From assembly GCA_026398615.1 (NCBI GenBank), contig JAPLSN010000019.1, positions 1-64,000 on the forward strand: a stretch of DNA of 64,000 nucleotides, read 5' to 3'. Positions 8,030 to 17,612 of the stretch are shown piece by piece. The stretch's first letter is position 1; each line of letters starts with the position of its first letter. The position numbers were made by a program, and so were the translations under genes. The notes beneath the pieces were generated by a model, which did not search any database, had not been told where the DNA came from, and saw only the letters and a program-made list of their open reading frames with translations. Source of the stretch: Spirochaetota bacterium (lineage in GTDB: Bacteria > Spirochaetota > Spirochaetia > Treponematales > UBA12059).

Positions 8030-8767
8030 ATGGGTATCGTGGAACTGAAGGACGTCCGCAAGGTCTACCCGCTCGGGAAAGTGGAAGTGGAGGCGGTCAA
8101 GGGCGTTTCGTTCTGCATAGAGAAGGGAGACTTCATCTCCATCGCCGGACCCTCCGGATCGGGCAAGACGACCATCCTGAACATGATCGGGCTCATCGAT
8201 CACGCCACGGCCGGCGAAGTGCACATCGACGGCAAGCCGACTGCCGGGCTCAAGGACCGCGAACTCACCCGGATGCGGCACGAGGTCCTGGGCTTCATCT
8301 TCCAGTCCTTCAACCTCATCCCTGTCCTCAACGTGTGGGAGAACATCGAGTTCCCCCTCCTCCTCGGCAAGACCCGGATCACGAAGGCCGAAAAGAACGA
8401 CTGGATCGACTGGCTCATCGCGGAAGTGGGGCTGGTCGAATGGAAGCGGCACAAGCCGAACGAGCTCTCCGGGGGCCAGCGCCAGCGCGTGGCCATCGCG
8501 CGCGCCCTCGTCACCAAGCCGCAGATCGTGCTGGCCGACGAGCCCACCGCCAACCTGGATTCCGCCACGGGCGAGCAGATCATCGAGCTCATGAAGAAGA
8601 TCAACCGCGAGCTCGAGACGACCTTCATCTTCTCGACCCACGACGCCAAGATCGTCAACATCGCGGACCACATCATACGCCTCCGCGACGGCCTCGTGAC
8701 CGAAAACGTACGGAGGGGGGAGGACGTCGCCGAGGCGTGCGCCCCGGCGAATACGGCGGGGGACTGA
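8030..8767 (+). CDS. ABC transporter ATP-binding protein, LolD/MacB-like
   Basis: 245 residues. Walker A is GPSGSGKTT (about residues 41-49), the Q-loop is FIFQSFN, the signature is ELSGGQRQRVAIA, Walker B is IVLADEPTANLD and the H-loop is STHD. The family (LolD, MacB N-domain, FtsE) powers FtsX-type permeases that move lipoproteins or other substrates out of the inner membrane rather than import solutes. ATG 8030 has AAGGAG six bases upstream. It heads a five-gene operon with gaps of 1-14 bases. Confidence 0.92.
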   Translation: MGIVELKDVRKVYPLGKVEVEAVKGVSFCIEKGDFISIAGPSGSGKTTILNMIGLIDHATAGEVHIDGKPTAGLKDRELTRMRHEVLGFIFQSFNLIPVLNVWENIEFPLLLGKTRITKAEKNDWIDWLIAEVGLVEWKRHKPNELSGGQRQRVAIARALVTKPQIVLADEPTANLDSATGEQIIELMKKINRELETTFIFSTHDAKIVNIADHIIRLRDGLVTENVRRGEDVAEACAPANTAGD

Positions 8768-8768
8768 C

Positions 8769-10274
8769 ATGCCGGTCGTCGTCAGGATGGCCTTCAGGAA
8801 CATCTGGGAGCACAAGGCCAAGAGCCTCATCGTGGGCACGCTCCTTGCCCTCGGCGTCATCATCCTCATCGTGGGGAACGCCTTCATGGACGCCGCCAGG
8901 GAAGGCATCCAGAAATCCTTCATCGCCAACTACACCGGCGACGTCTTCATCTCGGGAAAGGTGGAATCCCCCGTTTCGCTCTTCGGCGTCCAGTCGATGG
9001 GCGGACTCGAGGACACGCCGAACATCCCCGAATTCGAACGCGTCTGGGAGTACGCGAAGGGCCTGCCCGGCATCACGAGCGCCACGAGCATGGCCAGCGG
9101 CTTCGGCATCCTGGCGCAGGACGAGGATGCCACGATCGGGGACACCGAGGCGGACGACAACCGACGCGATGCCTTCCTCTTCCTCTTCGGCGTGGAAAGC
9201 GATACCTACTGGAGACTCTTCGACCAGGTGGACGTCGTGCGGGGCAGGCGCCTGGGCCCGGGCGAAACCGGCATCATGCTCCAGGAAGACCGCATGGAAA
9301 AGATATCGAAGTACCTGAAGCACGACGTCAAGGTCGGCGACCCGATCCTGATCCAGGGCATCTCCAATTCAGGCTTCAGGATCAGGGAACTCACGGTCGT
9401 CGGCACCTTCAGGTCCCGCTCCGAGGGCGCCGGCCCCGAGCAGCTCAGTTACGTCGACATCAATTCGCTGCGGCTCCTCTCCGGCATGACCGTCGGCGCG
9501 GCCGAGGATATCGACCTTTCCTACGCTCAGACCTCGATGCTGTCGACCACCGACGCCGATTCGCTCTTCGGCGGGGACATGATCGACAGCGGCGCGGCGG
9601 CGGCCTCCACGGGGCGCATCCGGGAATCCAGCCTCGAGGGGATACTGGGCGACACCAGCGAGCGGGAACGCCTCAACCAGGCCGACTACGGGGCGTGGCA
9701 CTTCATCCTGCTGCGAACGGCCGGGCCGGCCGACACCAAGGCGGCCATCGCGTCGCTCAACGGCTACTTCGCCCGGGAGAAGGTCGACGCGGTGGCGGGC
9801 GACTGGCAGAAGGCCTCTGGCCCCTACGGGCAGTCGGTGGACATCCTGCGCGTGATCTTCAGCATCGCGGTGATCATGCTCGCCGTCGTGTCCGTCATCA
9901 TCATCATGAACACGCTCGTCATCTCGGTGATCGAGCGGACCGGCGAGATCGGCACGATGCGGGCGATCGGGGCGGGCCGCGGATTCGTGCGGAAGCTCTT
10001 CGCGACGGAGACCATCGTGCTGTCCTTCATCTTCGGCGTGGTCGGGATCGTCCTGTCCTTCGTCATCGTGTGGATACTGAGGCTCCTCGACATCAAGGCC
10101 GGGAGCCAGTTCCTGGTCATCCTCTTCGGCGGCAAAACCCTGAGCCCCATCATCGGGGCGGGCTCCGTGATCGGTTCGCTGGCGCTCATCCTGGCCGTCG
10201 GCTACCTCGCGCATTTCTATCCCGTGTCGGTCGCGCTCAAGATCCAGCCCGTCCGCGCCATGCAGAACGAGTGA
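8769..10274 (+). CDS. ABC transporter permease, FtsX/LolC-E type
   Basis: 501 residues. One N-terminal membrane helix (about 18-40) is followed by a large periplasmic MacB-core domain, then three helices in the last 150 residues, including VIIIMNTLVISVIERTGEIGTMRAIGA, the coupling segment typical of FtsX permeases. It starts one base after the ATPase stop. With the second permease it forms a heterodimer (inference from the tandem arrangement), as LolC and LolE do. Confidence 0.88.
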   Translation: MPVVVRMAFRNIWEHKAKSLIVGTLLALGVIILIVGNAFMDAAREGIQKSFIANYTGDVFISGKVESPVSLFGVQSMGGLEDTPNIPEFERVWEYAKGLPGITSATSMASGFGILAQDEDATIGDTEADDNRRDAFLFLFGVESDTYWRLFDQVDVVRGRRLGPGETGIMLQEDRMEKISKYLKHDVKVGDPILIQGISNSGFRIRELTVVGTFRSRSEGAGPEQLSYVDINSLRLLSGMTVGAAEDIDLSYAQTSMLSTTDADSLFGGDMIDSGAAAASTGRIRESSLEGILGDTSERERLNQADYGAWHFILLRTAGPADTKAAIASLNGYFAREKVDAVAGDWQKASGPYGQSVDILRVIFSIAVIMLAVVSVIIIMNTLVISVIERTGEIGTMRAIGAGRGFVRKLFATETIVLSFIFGVVGIVLSFVIVWILRLLDIKAGSQFLVILFGGKTLSPIIGAGSVIGSLALILAVGYLAHFYPVSVALKIQPVRAMQNE

Positions 10275-10284
10275 GGGACAAGCC

Positions 10285-11610
10285 ATGAAAACCATCGCCA
10301 ACATCGCGTTCAGGAATCTGAGCCGCCAGAAAAAGCGGAGCGTGCTTCTCGGGGCCGCGATCGCCTTCGGCGTCATGATCGTCACGCTCATCAACGGGTT
10401 CGCCGGCGCCTTCGTCTCCAACGTGTCGGATAACTTCTCCTACCTCCTCGCGGGGCACGTCTTCGTGAGCGGCGTCGAAAAGACCGGCGCCAAGCTGGAC
10501 AAGGAGATAGAGGTCATCCGCGACGACGCCGTCCTCACGGCGGCCCTCAAGGACGCCGGCGTTCCCGCGAAATACGTGACGCGCCGCAGCGACTTCGACG
10601 GGTCCCTCATCTTCGAGGGCAAGAAAGTCTTCCACAGCATCGCGGGAACGGACCTGGCCAACGAGCGCTTCCTCAGGGACCGGCTCGTGCTCAAGGAAGG
10701 CTCGTGGGACAACATGAAGGACCCGCGGGCAATCGTCCTTTCGGACAAGATCGCCGGGAAGCTCAACGTCCAGGTCGGGGACCGTATCCTGGTTTCCCTC
10801 AAGACCGCGGCGGGCCAGAACAACGCCGGGGAATTCGTCCTCGCGGGCATCAGCTTCGACACCGGCATCCTGGGCTCGCTCATGGGCTACGCGAACATCG
10901 CGTACGTCAACGAGCTGCTCGGGCTGGCGAGCGGCGAGTACATGACCATGGGCATCATGCTCGACGACATTTCGCGCACGGAACGCTCCGCGACCGCGCT
11001 CTACGACCGGATGAAAGCCAGCCTCCAGCTCTTTGACCGCGGGGTCAAGGACGAAAAGGGGGCCACGACGCCGTTCATGGCCATGATGAGGAAGCAGAAC
11101 CGCGAGCAGTGGAACGGGGTCAAGTACCGGGTGTTCACGCTCAACGACATACTGGCCCAGGTCCAGCAGATCGTGGACGCCATCAACATCGCGGCGTTCG
11201 TGATCCTCGTCGTCCTCTTCTTCATCGTCATGGTCGGCATCACCAACACCTTCCGCATGGTCATGTACGAGCGCATCCGCGAGATCGGCACGATGCGCGC
11301 GGTCGGGGTGCAGCGCGGCGAGATCCGCAGCATGTTCCTCTACGAGGCGCTCTTCCTGGCCATCGGCGGGGCGCTCGCGGGCATCGTCCTGGCCCTCGTC
11401 GCCATGGCCGTCATCTCGTTCTTCAACCTGGGCATGGATTCGCCGCTGTTCATCATCCTCAAGAACGGTCACCTTTCCTTCCGCGTGCCGCCCTTCCAGG
11501 CCGTCGGCAATGTCCTCGTCATCGCGGTCCTGACCCTCGCGGCGGCCTTCTTCCCGGCGCGCAACGCCGCCCGTCTGGATCCCGCGGTGGCGCTCAGGAC
11601 CCTCAAATAG
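10285..11610 (+). CDS. ABC transporter permease, FtsX/LolC-E type (second subunit)
   Basis: 441 residues with the same plan as its neighbour: an N-terminal helix (about 20-42), a periplasmic domain, and three C-terminal helices with the MYERIREIGTMRAVG coupling motif. The start has GAGGGA about 10 bases upstream. Its proximity to a LolA-like protein and an outer-membrane protein suggests envelope lipid, lipoprotein or protein trafficking. Confidence 0.88.
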   Translation: MKTIANIAFRNLSRQKKRSVLLGAAIAFGVMIVTLINGFAGAFVSNVSDNFSYLLAGHVFVSGVEKTGAKLDKEIEVIRDDAVLTAALKDAGVPAKYVTRRSDFDGSLIFEGKKVFHSIAGTDLANERFLRDRLVLKEGSWDNMKDPRAIVLSDKIAGKLNVQVGDRILVSLKTAAGQNNAGEFVLAGISFDTGILGSLMGYANIAYVNELLGLASGEYMTMGIMLDDISRTERSATALYDRMKASLQLFDRGVKDEKGATTPFMAMMRKQNREQWNGVKYRVFTLNDILAQVQQIVDAINIAAFVILVVLFFIVMVGITNTFRMVMYERIREIGTMRAVGVQRGEIRSMFLYEALFLAIGGALAGIVLALVAMAVISFFNLGMDSPLFIILKNGHLSFRVPPFQAVGNVLVIAVLTLAAAFFPARNAARLDPAVALRTLK

Positions 11611-11620
11611 GAGCATCAGC

Positions 11621-12370
11621 ATGAAGCGTTTCTTCGCGGCCCTCGCCCTCGCGGCGCTGGCCATAGCGCCGGTTTTTTCACAGGCGCCCGACGTCAGCAA
11701 GATCCTCAGGGAACTCGACGACATGGGCGATTTTTCCGGACGGGATTTTTCCGCCGTCTACACGATCGTCTCCCAGAAACCGGGGGAGAAGGAGACGGTG
11801 ACGCAGGCGCGCATGTTCCGTCGCGACGGCAGGAAGCAGTTCGTCCTCCTCATCGTCATGCCCGAGGTCAACAAGGGTCAGGGCTACCTGCGCGAAGACG
11901 ACAACGTCTGGTTCTACGACTCGGGCAGCCGGAAGTTCTCGCATTCGTCCATCAAGGAAAACATCCAGAATTCGGAAGCCAAGAACTCCGACCTCACGAA
12001 GCGATCGCTTCTCGACGACTACGGCGTCGCCGCCACCACGGAGGGCACGATCGGCAAGTATCCCGTGTGGGTCATCGACCTCAAGGCGAAAAACACCGAG
12101 GTATCGTACGAGCGCATGAAGCTCCACGTCCGCAAGGACCAGAACATGATTCTCAAGGAAGAGGATTTCTCGGTCTCCGGCCGGCTCATGCGCACCACCC
12201 TCTTCCCGAAGTACGCCGACGTGGGCGGCAAGCTCATCCCCTCGCAGATCCTCATCATCGACGAGCTCAACCCGGGGGAAAAGAGCCAGCTCACGCTGAC
12301 GGAACAGTCCGTGGCCGCGTTGCCCGATTCGGTCTTCACCAAGGCCTTCCTCGAGAAAGTCAACAAGTAG
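11621..12370 (+). CDS. Outer-membrane lipoprotein-sorting (LolA-like) periplasmic protein
   Basis: 249 residues with a signal peptide (about 1-20, ending PVFSQA). The beta-rich body with MFRRDGRKQFVLLIVMP and GYLREDDNVWFYDSGSRKF matches the LolA/LolB-like family called outer membrane lipoprotein-sorting protein, which forms an open half-barrel that carries acyl chains. It is placed after two FtsX permeases and before an outer-membrane barrel, so it probably ferries the exported lipid or lipoprotein. AGGAG precedes the ATG. Confidence 0.82.
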   Translation: MKRFFAALALAALAIAPVFSQAPDVSKILRELDDMGDFSGRDFSAVYTIVSQKPGEKETVTQARMFRRDGRKQFVLLIVMPEVNKGQGYLREDDNVWFYDSGSRKFSHSSIKENIQNSEAKNSDLTKRSLLDDYGVAATTEGTIGKYPVWVIDLKAKNTEVSYERMKLHVRKDQNMILKEEDFSVSGRLMRTTLFPKYADVGGKLIPSQILIIDELNPGEKSQLTLTEQSVAALPDSVFTKAFLEKVNK

Positions 12371-12380
12371 GACCCAAGCG

Positions 12381-13739
12381 ATGAAACACGAAGAAATTCT
12401 TGCAGTGGCGCTGGTCCTGGCCTTCCCCGGCGCGCCGGCCTTCGCCCAGACCTCCTTGATCACCGACGAGGATGCACTGTTCGGCGGCGACGAGGTCGTG
12501 CAATCGGCTCCCGCCGCGACCGAAGGTTCGGCGACCGCCGCGCTCACGAAGTCGGAAACGGTGCTGATAGGCGGCAGCTTCACCGGTTCCGTATCCGCGG
12601 AAAACGCCTGGAGCGATCCGTGGAACGACGGCTTCGATCCCTCCGACGCCGACGATTCCGCCATGACGACGACGCTCTCGGGCCTCGTCTTCTTCGACGC
12701 GCGCCCCGACGGGGACTTCCGCGTGTACGGGTCGGTCAAGACCGAATGGCCCTTCGAGGAGACGACCTCGGAGGACAGTTCCGTCCCCAACACCCAGGTC
12801 TTCGAGTTCTTCTCCGACTGGTCCTGGAACGACGGGGTCTTCTTCCGCTTCGGGAAGAGCACCGTGAAGTGGGGCGTCGGCTATTTCTGGAGCCCCGCCG
12901 ACGTCATCAACCTCAAGGCCATCGACATCATGGACCCCACCGCCCAGCGCGAAGGTCCGGTGTCCTTCAAGGCGAACTTTCCCGTCCCCGGCACCCAGAA
13001 CAACCTGTACGCCTACGCGATCTGCGACGAGGCCACGATGAACGCGGCGGACACGGCCGTGGCAGCCAAGGCCGAGTTTCTCCTGGGAAACTACGAATTC
13101 GGCTTCGGCGGCTTCTACAAGCGCCACCATCCCGAACGCGGCATGCTCACGGTCACGGGTCCGCTCCTGAACCTGGACCTCTTCGGGGAAGCGAGCCTTT
13201 CCCGTGGCAGCGACAAGCAGTTCGTGACGAAGGTGACCGACGCGACGCTCGCCGGCATTGAAACCAAGATCTACAGCGACCGCTTTTTCCTGTCGGCCAC
13301 GGCCGGCGCCAGCTACATGAATGACGATCTCAAGCTGACCGTGCTGGCGCAGTACTTCTACAACGGCGAGGGCTACGACGACGCCGACCGGGAGGCGCGC
13401 ATCGACGAGGCCCTCGCGTACGATAATGGCGGATCTTCCTTCAACGACTTCCTCAAGTTCCTCATCGCCAATTCGGGCAAGCACTATGCGGCGTTCAGTT
13501 TCACGCGCACCGAGCTGTTCACCGTGGACCTGAGCGCCTCCGTGTTCGTCATGGCCAATCTCTCCGACCTCTCCGCCTACGTGAAGCCCTCGCTCACCTG
13601 GACGCCCTTGGACCACATGAGCTTCACGGTGGACGCGGCCTTCGCGTTCGGCATGGAGAACTCCGAGTACCTGGTGATCCACGGCGGCCCCGCCGTCATC
13701 CTGGGCGTTTCGGCCACGCTGGGAACCGGTTCCTTCTGA
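12381..13739 (+). CDS. Outer-membrane beta-barrel protein of the export operon
   Basis: 452 residues. A signal peptide ends near PAFAQ (about residue 23). The body is made of alternating hydrophobic/polar strands (FRVYGSVKTEW, VFFRFGKSTVKW, KHYAAFSFTRTELF) and the chain ends GTGSF. A C-terminal Phe is the usual barrel-assembly signal. I do not recognise a specific family. It is the last gene of the operon and is followed by a strong terminator, so it is likely the outer-membrane partner of the transporter. Confidence 0.68.
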   Translation: MKHEEILAVALVLAFPGAPAFAQTSLITDEDALFGGDEVVQSAPAATEGSATAALTKSETVLIGGSFTGSVSAENAWSDPWNDGFDPSDADDSAMTTTLSGLVFFDARPDGDFRVYGSVKTEWPFEETTSEDSSVPNTQVFEFFSDWSWNDGVFFRFGKSTVKWGVGYFWSPADVINLKAIDIMDPTAQREGPVSFKANFPVPGTQNNLYAYAICDEATMNAADTAVAAKAEFLLGNYEFGFGGFYKRHHPERGMLTVTGPLLNLDLFGEASLSRGSDKQFVTKVTDATLAGIETKIYSDRFFLSATAGASYMNDDLKLTVLAQYFYNGEGYDDADREARIDEALAYDNGGSSFNDFLKFLIANSGKHYAAFSFTRTELFTVDLSASVFVMANLSDLSAYVKPSLTWTPLDHMSFTVDAAFAFGMENSEYLVIHGGPAVILGVSATLGTGSF

Positions 13740-13769
13740 AAAGCGCGCTCCAGCCATCCTGAAAAAAAC

Positions 13770-13809
13770 GGCGCGGTAAAGGGTTCCTCCTTCGCCGCGC
13801 CATTTTTTC
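13770..13809. terminator. Bidirectional rho-independent terminator
   Basis: Stem GGCGCGG (13770-13776) with CCGCGCC (13795-13801), followed by ATTTTTT on the plus strand and preceded by GAAAAAAAC, which gives a T-run on the minus strand. It can end both the export operon and the convergent WHy-domain gene. Confidence 0.85.
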
Positions 13810-13847
13810 ACCCGATGGACGGGGGCGAAAAACATCCCCATCGATCC

Positions 13848-14840
13848 TCACTTCAAGCTGAAATTGCCCTGTTCGTCGAAGCTGACGGGGATAGGCTCTT
13901 TCCGGATTTCGTCGGGCAGCTTGATGCTCGCCTTGCCGATGACACCGAAAGTGCCCGAACGGTCGGCGAAGAGCGCCCTGACCGCCTTGGAGAGCTTTTT
14001 CGCGCTGAAGGTATTGCTCACCGTGATGAGCGTGCGGCCGGCCTGCTTCACGACGCTCGAGCTGTCGCCGACCACCAGGCTTTCGCCGTTCACGAAGAGT
14101 TCGTAACCGAGCGAGTCGAATCCCAGGGGACCTTTCGCTTCGTTCCTCACTTCGATCGTGAAGGTGACGGTGAGCGGCACGTCGAGCTCCGCGGGGTCGA
14201 TGACGTCGGCCGGGTCGGCCTTCCTGCCGGCCAGCATGTTCTTGATGACGCCGAGGGCCTTGCCGGAATCGACTTTCCTTCCGGCTCTCGCGAGGGCGGC
14301 CGTGATCTGCTCCTGCGTGGGCGGCTTCACCTGGAAATCGAGGAGAGCCACCGAGGGCTTGATGGCGGGGACCTTCTTCGAAAGCTTGTAGGTGAAGGTG
14401 ACGTCGGACGGCGCCCCCGGCATCTTCGGTATCGGGATGACGAGGGTCGCGTCGATGGTCGTGGCGAGCCATTCCTTCGTCGCGTATTCCTTGACGACCT
14501 TGATGATGTCGGCGTACGCGAGCTTCACCGTGAACGTGTTCGCCTTTTCGCCCTTGGCCTTCACCGTGAAACCGCCCCTGGACTTGGCCGTGAACACCTT
14601 CGTCCCCTCCACCGAGAAGACGATGGTCATGCCGTCGAACTTCAATTCGAGCGGATAGGGGTTCTTCACGGCGAGCTCGAAGAGGAAGGTGACGTCCCGG
14701 AGGGTCAGCGCCTCCACTTCGAAGCGGCGCAGTTCGGCGGTCGGCTTGGGGAAACCTGCCGCGGCAGCCTGCCCCGCGGACAGCGCAAGGAGAACGAGGG
14801 CCGCTACGAGCGCCGCGGTTCTCCGGTCGATGCGATCCAT
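13848..14840 (-). CDS. Secreted LEA-type-2 / WHy-domain protein
   Basis: 330 residues. I chose ATG 14840 because GGAGG ends five bases before it; longer starts lack one. A signal peptide (about 1-27, ending QAAAA) leads into two copies of a beta-sandwich LEA14/WHy fold. The first, about 30-140, contains the family sentence FELAVKNPYPLELKFDG; the second, about 225-330, contains TFTIEVRNEAKGPLGFD. WHy domains are linked to desiccation, salt or membrane stress, but no enzymatic role is known. It converges with the export operon and diverges from the flavodiiron gene. Confidence 0.78.
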   Translation of the reverse strand: MDRIDRRTAALVAALVLLALSAGQAAAAGFPKPTAELRRFEVEALTLRDVTFLFELAVKNPYPLELKFDGMTIVFSVEGTKVFTAKSRGGFTVKAKGEKANTFTVKLAYADIIKVVKEYATKEWLATTIDATLVIPIPKMPGAPSDVTFTYKLSKKVPAIKPSVALLDFQVKPPTQEQITAALARAGRKVDSGKALGVIKNMLAGRKADPADVIDPAELDVPLTVTFTIEVRNEAKGPLGFDSLGYELFVNGESLVVGDSSSVVKQAGRTLITVSNTFSAKKLSKAVRALFADRSGTFGVIGKASIKLPDEIRKEPIPVSFDEQGNFSLK

Positions 14841-14908
14841 GCAGTCCTCCATGTCCGCGCGCGGACCCGATCCGTTCCGTTGCCCATCGACCGCGCGCTT
14901 CGCTTTCC

Positions 14909-14974
14909 AGTATAGCGAAAACCGGCTGGCATTTACAGACCGCACTACCATCGCGGCGGGAAACCGGCTATACT
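14909..14974. promoter_or_regulatory. Divergent promoter region, WHy gene and flavodiiron gene
   Basis: TATACT occurs on both strands, at 14914-14909 (minus, toward the WHy gene) and 14969-14974 (plus, toward 15037), each preceded by CCGG-rich sequence. The -35 elements are weak, so activator dependence is possible (inference). Confidence 0.35.
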
Positions 14975-15036
14975 CGGTCGGGGACGCACGGCTGCCTGAA
15001 GGCTGCCCACATCATGCGCCCCGCAGAGGACACGAC

Positions 15037-16251
15037 ATGAAAGCCATCCCGATCACGAACGACATCTTCATGCTGCATGCCGACATGGTGACGACCGATC
15101 TCTTCGAGGGCATCTGGCCCATCCCGGAAGGCGTTTCCCTCAACTCCTACCTCGTGAAGGGCGACAGGATCGCCCTCGTCGACCTCGTCCGCGACTGGTG
15201 CGACGCGCCGGCCCGGTTCGGGGAAGAACTCGCCCAGGCGGGCGTCGCGTTTCCCGACATCGATTACCTCGTGCTCAACCACATGGAGCCGGACCACACC
15301 GGATGGCTCGGGCAGTTCAGGGAATTGAACCCCCGCGCCGAGATCCTCGCCACGGCGAAGGCGGTCGAGCTCATCAGGAATTTCTACGGGATCACGGATG
15401 GCGTGCGCGCCGTCAAATCCGGCGAGCTCCTTGATCTCGGCGGCGGGAAGGTCCTGCGCTTCGAGGAAACCCCGAACGTCCACTGGCCCGAGACCATGAT
15501 GAGCTTCGAAACCGGGTCCGGCGTGCTCTTTTCCTGCGACGCTTTCGGGAGCTACGGCAAGTTGGGCGAACGCGTGTTCGACGACGAATACTCCGCCGAC
15601 GAGCACGCCTTCTTCGAGCGGGAAAGCCTGCGCTACTACGCCAACATCGTGGCGTCTTTCAGCCTTTTCGTGAAGCGCGCCGTGCAGAAACTGGAAGCCC
15701 TTGACATCAAGGTCGTGGCGCCGAGCCACGGCATCGTCTGGCGCAAGGATCCGCGCGCCATCATCGACCGCTACGTGAAGTACGCCGCCTACATGGACGG
15801 CCCCCAGGAAAAGGAGATCTGCGTCGTCTGGGGCTCGATGTACGGCAACACCGAGCGGGGACTCGCGGCCGTGCTCGACGGCATCGACAGCGAGAAGGTT
15901 CCCCACTCGATCCACCGCGTCCCCAACGAGGACGCGTCGTACGTCCTCGCCGACGCCTACAGGAGCTCCGGCATCGTCCTGGCCATGCCCACCTACGAAT
16001 ACCGGATGTTCCCCCCCATGGCGTACATCCTGGACCTGTTCGAGCGCAAGCACGTCTGGAACCGGAAGGCTTTCCGCCTGGGCAGTTTCGGCTGGGTCGG
16101 CGGCGCGAAGAAGGAATATGAAGAAAAGATAGCACCACTCAAGTGGGACTGCCTCGAGCCCGCCGAATGGCCAGGCGCTCCCGGCGACGGGACGCTCTCC
16201 CTCCTCTTCGAGCGCGGCCGCGAACTGGCAAGGCGCGTCAGGAAGGGCTGA
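15037..16251 (+). CDS. fprA: Flavodiiron protein (FprA/ROO-type O2 or NO reductase)
   Basis: 404 residues. The N-terminal metallo-beta-lactamase-fold domain carries the diiron ligands: His82, Glu84, Asp86, His87 (HMEPDH), His149 (NVHWPE), Asp168 and His231 (APSHG). From about 260 to the end there is a flavodoxin domain with the FMN phosphate loop WGSMYGNTE. There is no C-terminal rubredoxin, so a separate electron donor is needed. The enzyme reduces O2 to water or NO to N2O in the cytosol of anaerobes. AGAGGA lies nine bases before ATG 15037. The next gene, a lipase, follows after five bases and may be co-transcribed. Confidence 0.93.
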   Translation: MKAIPITNDIFMLHADMVTTDLFEGIWPIPEGVSLNSYLVKGDRIALVDLVRDWCDAPARFGEELAQAGVAFPDIDYLVLNHMEPDHTGWLGQFRELNPRAEILATAKAVELIRNFYGITDGVRAVKSGELLDLGGGKVLRFEETPNVHWPETMMSFETGSGVLFSCDAFGSYGKLGERVFDDEYSADEHAFFERESLRYYANIVASFSLFVKRAVQKLEALDIKVVAPSHGIVWRKDPRAIIDRYVKYAAYMDGPQEKEICVVWGSMYGNTERGLAAVLDGIDSEKVPHSIHRVPNEDASYVLADAYRSSGIVLAMPTYEYRMFPPMAYILDLFERKHVWNRKAFRLGSFGWVGGAKKEYEEKIAPLKWDCLEPAEWPGAPGDGTLSLLFERGRELARRVRKG

Positions 16252-16256
16252 AAGGC

Positions 16257-17417
16257 ATGGGGAACAAACCCGTCCGCACGGTCTCGGCCAACACGCGGGT
16301 ATCGGGGATACTCGTCCCCCCCTACCCCTTTTACTCCTACTTCGAGGACGCCGACGGTTTCCCCTTCGATCCGCACGCGCAGGGAATGCCCGCCTGCAAC
16401 GCCTGGCGGCTCGCCGAGGCCTCCCAGCTCGCGTACGAGCGGCCCAACCTCGTGAGGTCCGCCTGCCTCCTGGCCGGCTTCGACGACGTGGCGTACTTCG
16501 AGAACGGTTCGACGCAATGCTACCTGGCGGTATCGGGGATGGTGGTGCCCGGTTCGGGTTTTTCGCTCGTGCGGAGCATACGGGGCCGGGAGCGCGTCAT
16601 CAGGGCGCCGGCGCTGGGACGGAAGCCGTCGATCCTTCCCGCGCCCGGCCGGGCCCCCTTCGCGATCCTCGCCTTCCGGGGGACGGCCGTTTCGGATTCT
16701 GACCGCTTCCTGGACATCATGGCCGACGTCACGGTGGACCGCGTTCCCTTCGGGAACGGCCACGCCCACAAGGGATTCCTGCACGCGCTCAATTCCGTCT
16801 GGAAGGGAAAACCGTCGCCGCTCGGCGTCCCGTGGGCGTACTCGAACGGACTCGGGTTCGCGCTGGAGCGGCTCTTCGCCGCCAAGCCGGGACTCAGGCT
16901 CTTCATCATGGGCCATTCGCTCGGCGGGGCGCTCGCGACGCTCGCGGCGGCGCTGGAACCCAGGTGCGCCGCTCTCTGCACCTTCGGATCCCCGATGGCG
17001 GCCGACGCGGCGGCCTTGAGCGCCCCGTCGGCGCCCTGCTACCGCTACACCAACGGCAACGACCCGGTCCCGGGCCTGCCGCCGCCCGTCCTCATGGAAA
17101 AGCTGTTCGGGTACCATTACGACCACGCGGGGACGCATTGCCGCATCCACGGCGACGGTTCTTTCTCCGTCGACCCACCCGGGTCCGGCAGCCAGGACGC
17201 CCTCGGCCTCCTGGCCGCCAACGTAAAAGACGCGTTGGCCGAACTCGGAGAGCGCATGTCCCTGCCGAATGCCGTCAGGTCGGCCCTGCGGGCGGCGACC
17301 GGCGCGGTCCGTCGAGGACGCACCCCCTTCGTGGACGACCTGAACGACCACGCGTCCATCACCTACATAGAGCGCCTGAAACGGATGGCCGCCCTGGAGC
17401 GCGGATCAATGCGCTAG
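16257..17417 (+). CDS. Class 3 (Rhizomucor-type) lipase-family hydrolase
   Basis: 386 residues, alpha/beta hydrolase fold. The nucleophile is Ser221 in MGHSLGG, the acid is probably Asp269 in TNGNDPVPGLPP, and the His is 287 or 290 in GYHYDHAG, the order known for lipase_3 proteins. LAFRGTAVSDSD contributes the oxyanion side. There is no clear signal peptide, so it may be cytosolic. It starts five bases after the flavodiiron stop, with AAAGG just before the ATG. Substrate unknown. Confidence 0.82.
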   Translation: MGNKPVRTVSANTRVSGILVPPYPFYSYFEDADGFPFDPHAQGMPACNAWRLAEASQLAYERPNLVRSACLLAGFDDVAYFENGSTQCYLAVSGMVVPGSGFSLVRSIRGRERVIRAPALGRKPSILPAPGRAPFAILAFRGTAVSDSDRFLDIMADVTVDRVPFGNGHAHKGFLHALNSVWKGKPSPLGVPWAYSNGLGFALERLFAAKPGLRLFIMGHSLGGALATLAAALEPRCAALCTFGSPMAADAAALSAPSAPCYRYTNGNDPVPGLPPPVLMEKLFGYHYDHAGTHCRIHGDGSFSVDPPGSGSQDALGLLAANVKDALAELGERMSLPNAVRSALRAATGAVRRGRTPFVDDLNDHASITYIERLKRMAALERGSMR

Positions 17418-17447
17418 AGCCGGCCATGGATCCGCCGTTCACGGGAA

Positions 17448-17603
17448 TCAGCCCTCTTTCTTCGGCTTGAGGATTTCGAACGCCTTGATGATGAGGTAGA
17501 ATATGAAGAGGGTCGCGAAGACCCCGGTCATGCCGCCGATCGTCACCGCGACGGCCTGCGCAAAGGGGCCGGAAGCGGCAAGCGAAAGTATGAGATCGTC
17601 CAT
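17448..17603 (-). CDS. Small membrane subunit, OadG-like, of a Na+-pumping decarboxylase
   Basis: A 51-residue protein that begins MDDLILSLAAS and ends FEILKPKKEG, with one central membrane helix (about 17-42, GGMTGVFATLFIFYLIIK) and a short basic tail. This size and layout fit the gamma (OadG) anchor subunit of oxaloacetate or methylmalonyl-CoA decarboxylases. It lies nine bases after the beta subunit. AGGGGGAGA precedes the ATG. Sequence alone is too short to be certain, and the context carries the call. Confidence 0.62.
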   Translation of the reverse strand: MDDLILSLAASGPFAQAVAVTIGGMTGVFATLFIFYLIIKAFEILKPKKEG

Positions 17604-17612
17604 CTTCTCCCC